A DNA stretch of 64,000 nt from contig NZ_JAUCES010000005.1 of assembly GCF_030348825.1 (NCBI RefSeq), forward strand, positions 620,001 through 684,000, in the 5' to 3' direction. Positions 62,552 through 64,000 of the stretch are shown in pieces. This DNA comes from Fictibacillus sp. b24. Its GTDB lineage: Bacteria > Bacillota > Bacilli > Bacillales > Fictibacillaceae. The translations under genes were made by a program, and so were the position numbers. Numbering within the stretch: position 1 is the first letter of the stretch; each line of letters opens with the position of its first letter. Below the pieces are notes generated by a model, which was given only the letters and a program-made list of their open reading frames with translations, searched no databases and had not been told where the DNA came from.

Positions 62552-64000
62552 ATGCAGTCTAAGGATGACTTTATAAAAGCCGAGGGCACGGTGTTTCCGG
62601 GAAAAACGTACGTTGAACACCTGCTGCGCCCCGTCTTTAATGACCAAAGAGACTATCTTTTTAAATATATGTTTAACATTCACCGCGCACACGTTGTGAT
62701 GCTTGCGGAACAGGAGATCCTAGATAAAGGTGAAGCCGCAAAAATTTTGCAAGGAGTAGAATCTGTCGCTAAAACTGACCCGCAATCCCTCCAATATGAC
62801 CCTCAATTTGAAGATCTTTTTTTCATGATAGAACACAAAATCAGCAACATAATTGGACCAGATCTCGCCGGAAAAATGCACATGGCACGAAGTCGAAACG
62901 ACATGGGAATCGCCATGTACCGTCTCGCTTTGAGAGAGCACATCCTGACCCTCACAGAAAGCTCACTGTCTTTAGCAACAGCCCTTTTAGAAAAAATCGA
63001 CGAACATGCCGAAACCGTTATAACCGCGTACACCCACACCCAGCCTGCACAGCCGACAACGCTCGGGCACTATTTAACGGCGATCCTAGACATACTCCTG
63101 CGTGATATTAAACGACTTCATTCCGCTTACGAAACAGTGAACTCTTCTCCAATGGGTGCGGCCGCCTTATCAACAACAAGCTTTCCGATTAATCGAAACC
63201 GCGTCTCAGAACTGCTCGGTTTTCATCAACTCATCGAAAACTCCTATGACGCGGTAGCTGGGGCCGATTACCTGATAGAATCTGCAACAGCGGTCTTAAC
63301 TCTGATGACGAACAGCGGCAGGTGGATCCAAGATCTCCTCCAACTCGTAACCCGTGAACATAACATCATTAAAGTAGCTGAGCCATACGTGCAAATCAGC
63401 TCAATTATGCCGCAAAAACGAAACCCTGTTTCTATCGAGCATTCGCGCGCACTCGCCAGTTCCGCAGCAGGAGAAGCACTCGCGGCAATCCATATGATTC
63501 ACAACACACCGTTCGGAGACATCGTCGATACAGAAGATGATCTTCAGCCCCATCTTTACCGAAGCTATGAAAAAGCGAACCGCGTGCTTCACCTTATGCA
63601 TGCGGTTATCCGAACGATGGAAATAAACAAAGAAACCGCGCTCAAACGGGCAAAAACGTCATGCATCACGATTACGGAGCTCGCCGACTTTCTCGCAAAA
63701 GAAAAGCACGTCCCGTTTCGAACCGCTCACCAAATCGCAAGTGCTATCGCAAAAAAATGCTCACAACAAAGTATCGAGCTATACGAACTACGGTTGCAAA
63801 CAGTTAATGAACTCATTCGCAACCACCAAAATGTACACCTCACTCAAAAAGAATGGGAAGAGATCATCTGTCCGATTGAATTTGTACGGCGGCGCAGTAT
63901 ACAAGGCGGGCCGAATCCGGATGAAGTGAGGAGGATGGCCAAAGAGCGGGATGGTTATCTACAAAGAGTACAAACAACACTCTTCAATGAAAAAGCACGA
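62552..64000 (+). CDS. Argininosuccinate lyase-like protein, cut by window end
   Basis: At least 483 residues, open to the window end. It starts at ATG with AGGAG 8 nt upstream. It belongs to the fumarase/aspartase superfamily: MARSRNDMGIAMYRLALRE matches the argininosuccinate lyase SRND motif, TAYTHTQPAQPTTLGHYL the catalytic His region, and SSIMPQKRNPVSIEH the superfamily signature. It is already longer than typical ArgH (about 460 residues) and has no argG beside it. It may therefore be a paralogue acting on another substrate rather than the arginine pathway enzyme. Its 3' end and true length lie outside the window. Confidence 0.8.
   Translation, partial: MQSKDDFIKAEGTVFPGKTYVEHLLRPVFNDQRDYLFKYMFNIHRAHVVMLAEQEILDKGEAAKILQGVESVAKTDPQSLQYDPQFEDLFFMIEHKISNIIGPDLAGKMHMARSRNDMGIAMYRLALREHILTLTESSLSLATALLEKIDEHAETVITAYTHTQPAQPTTLGHYLTAILDILLRDIKRLHSAYETVNSSPMGAAALSTTSFPINRNRVSELLGFHQLIENSYDAVAGADYLIESATAVLTLMTNSGRWIQDLLQLVTREHNIIKVAEPYVQISSIMPQKRNPVSIEHSRALASSAAGEALAAIHMIHNTPFGDIVDTEDDLQPHLYRSYEKANRVLHLMHAVIRTMEINKETALKRAKTSCITITELADFLAKEKHVPFRTAHQIASAIAKKCSQQSIELYELRLQTVNELIRNHQNVHLTQKEWEEIICPIEFVRRRSIQGGPNPDEVRRMAKERDGYLQRVQTTLFNEKAR

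Overview
The window reads as the chromosome of a Gram-positive, spore-former-type Bacillaceae member. The reasons are strong AAGGAGG-type ribosome binding sites, TTG and GTG starts, CcpA-type cre sites, an RsbK/RsbM/RsbY sigma-B sensing module, the ycsG-ycsI-kipI-kipA cluster, and sugar ABC importers without their own ATPases. Fictibacillus or a close relative is my best guess, but no marker gene proves it. I see no rRNA, tRNA, CRISPR array, prophage or insertion sequence.

Layout. 1-3.1 kb: a stress-signalling module (end of a hybrid kinase, a CheR-like methyltransferase, and a convergent receiver-PP2C phosphatase). 3.5-8.1 kb: a four-gene acid-sugar operon (DeoR regulator, DUF1537 kinase, PdxA2 dehydrogenase, GntP permease), probably for D-threonate or a related tetronate. 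8.5-14 kb: a PAS histidine kinase and a small protein, both with RsbRD-like helical regions, a DUF3189 protein, an MFS drug exporter and a YihY membrane protein. 14.2-18 kb: a minus-strand operon for 5-oxoprolinase subunits B and C with YcsG and YcsI. 18.2-23 kb: manA, then a nanE-rpiR-nagA-nagB amino-sugar operon.

23-61 kb is a large carbohydrate-utilisation island. It holds a secreted GH10-like protein; an ABC importer with an FAD oxidoreductase, a GH38 alpha-mannosidase and a ROK-RpiR fusion; a CE7 esterase, DUF4127 and ROK kinase operon; a GH35 beta-galactosidase; and an unusual transport block with two solute-binding proteins, four permeases, an NHL-TPR-Yip1 membrane protein and a DUF5696 exported protein. 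A glucoamylase-like (PF10091) enzyme, a second GH35, a small membrane protein and a GH3 beta-glucosidase follow. cre sites and two matching palindromic operators (core ATCGAAACGTTTCGAT) in front of the first GH35 and the GH3 gene suggest a shared LacI-family regulator encoded elsewhere, plus CcpA control. 61-64 kb: small proteins, a DJ-1/PfpI protein and an argininosuccinate-lyase-like gene running off the end.

The most unusual non-gene signal is a set of short-period intergenic arrays. Four arrays carry a GAGCGAAA core every 21 bp, two carry a TTCAC core every 20 bp, and one carries GTTGATAT every 21 bp. The spacing is exact and corresponds to about two helical turns. Separately, a roughly 130-bp palindromic element with GTTGAT/ATCAAC ends is present in four full copies and one remnant.
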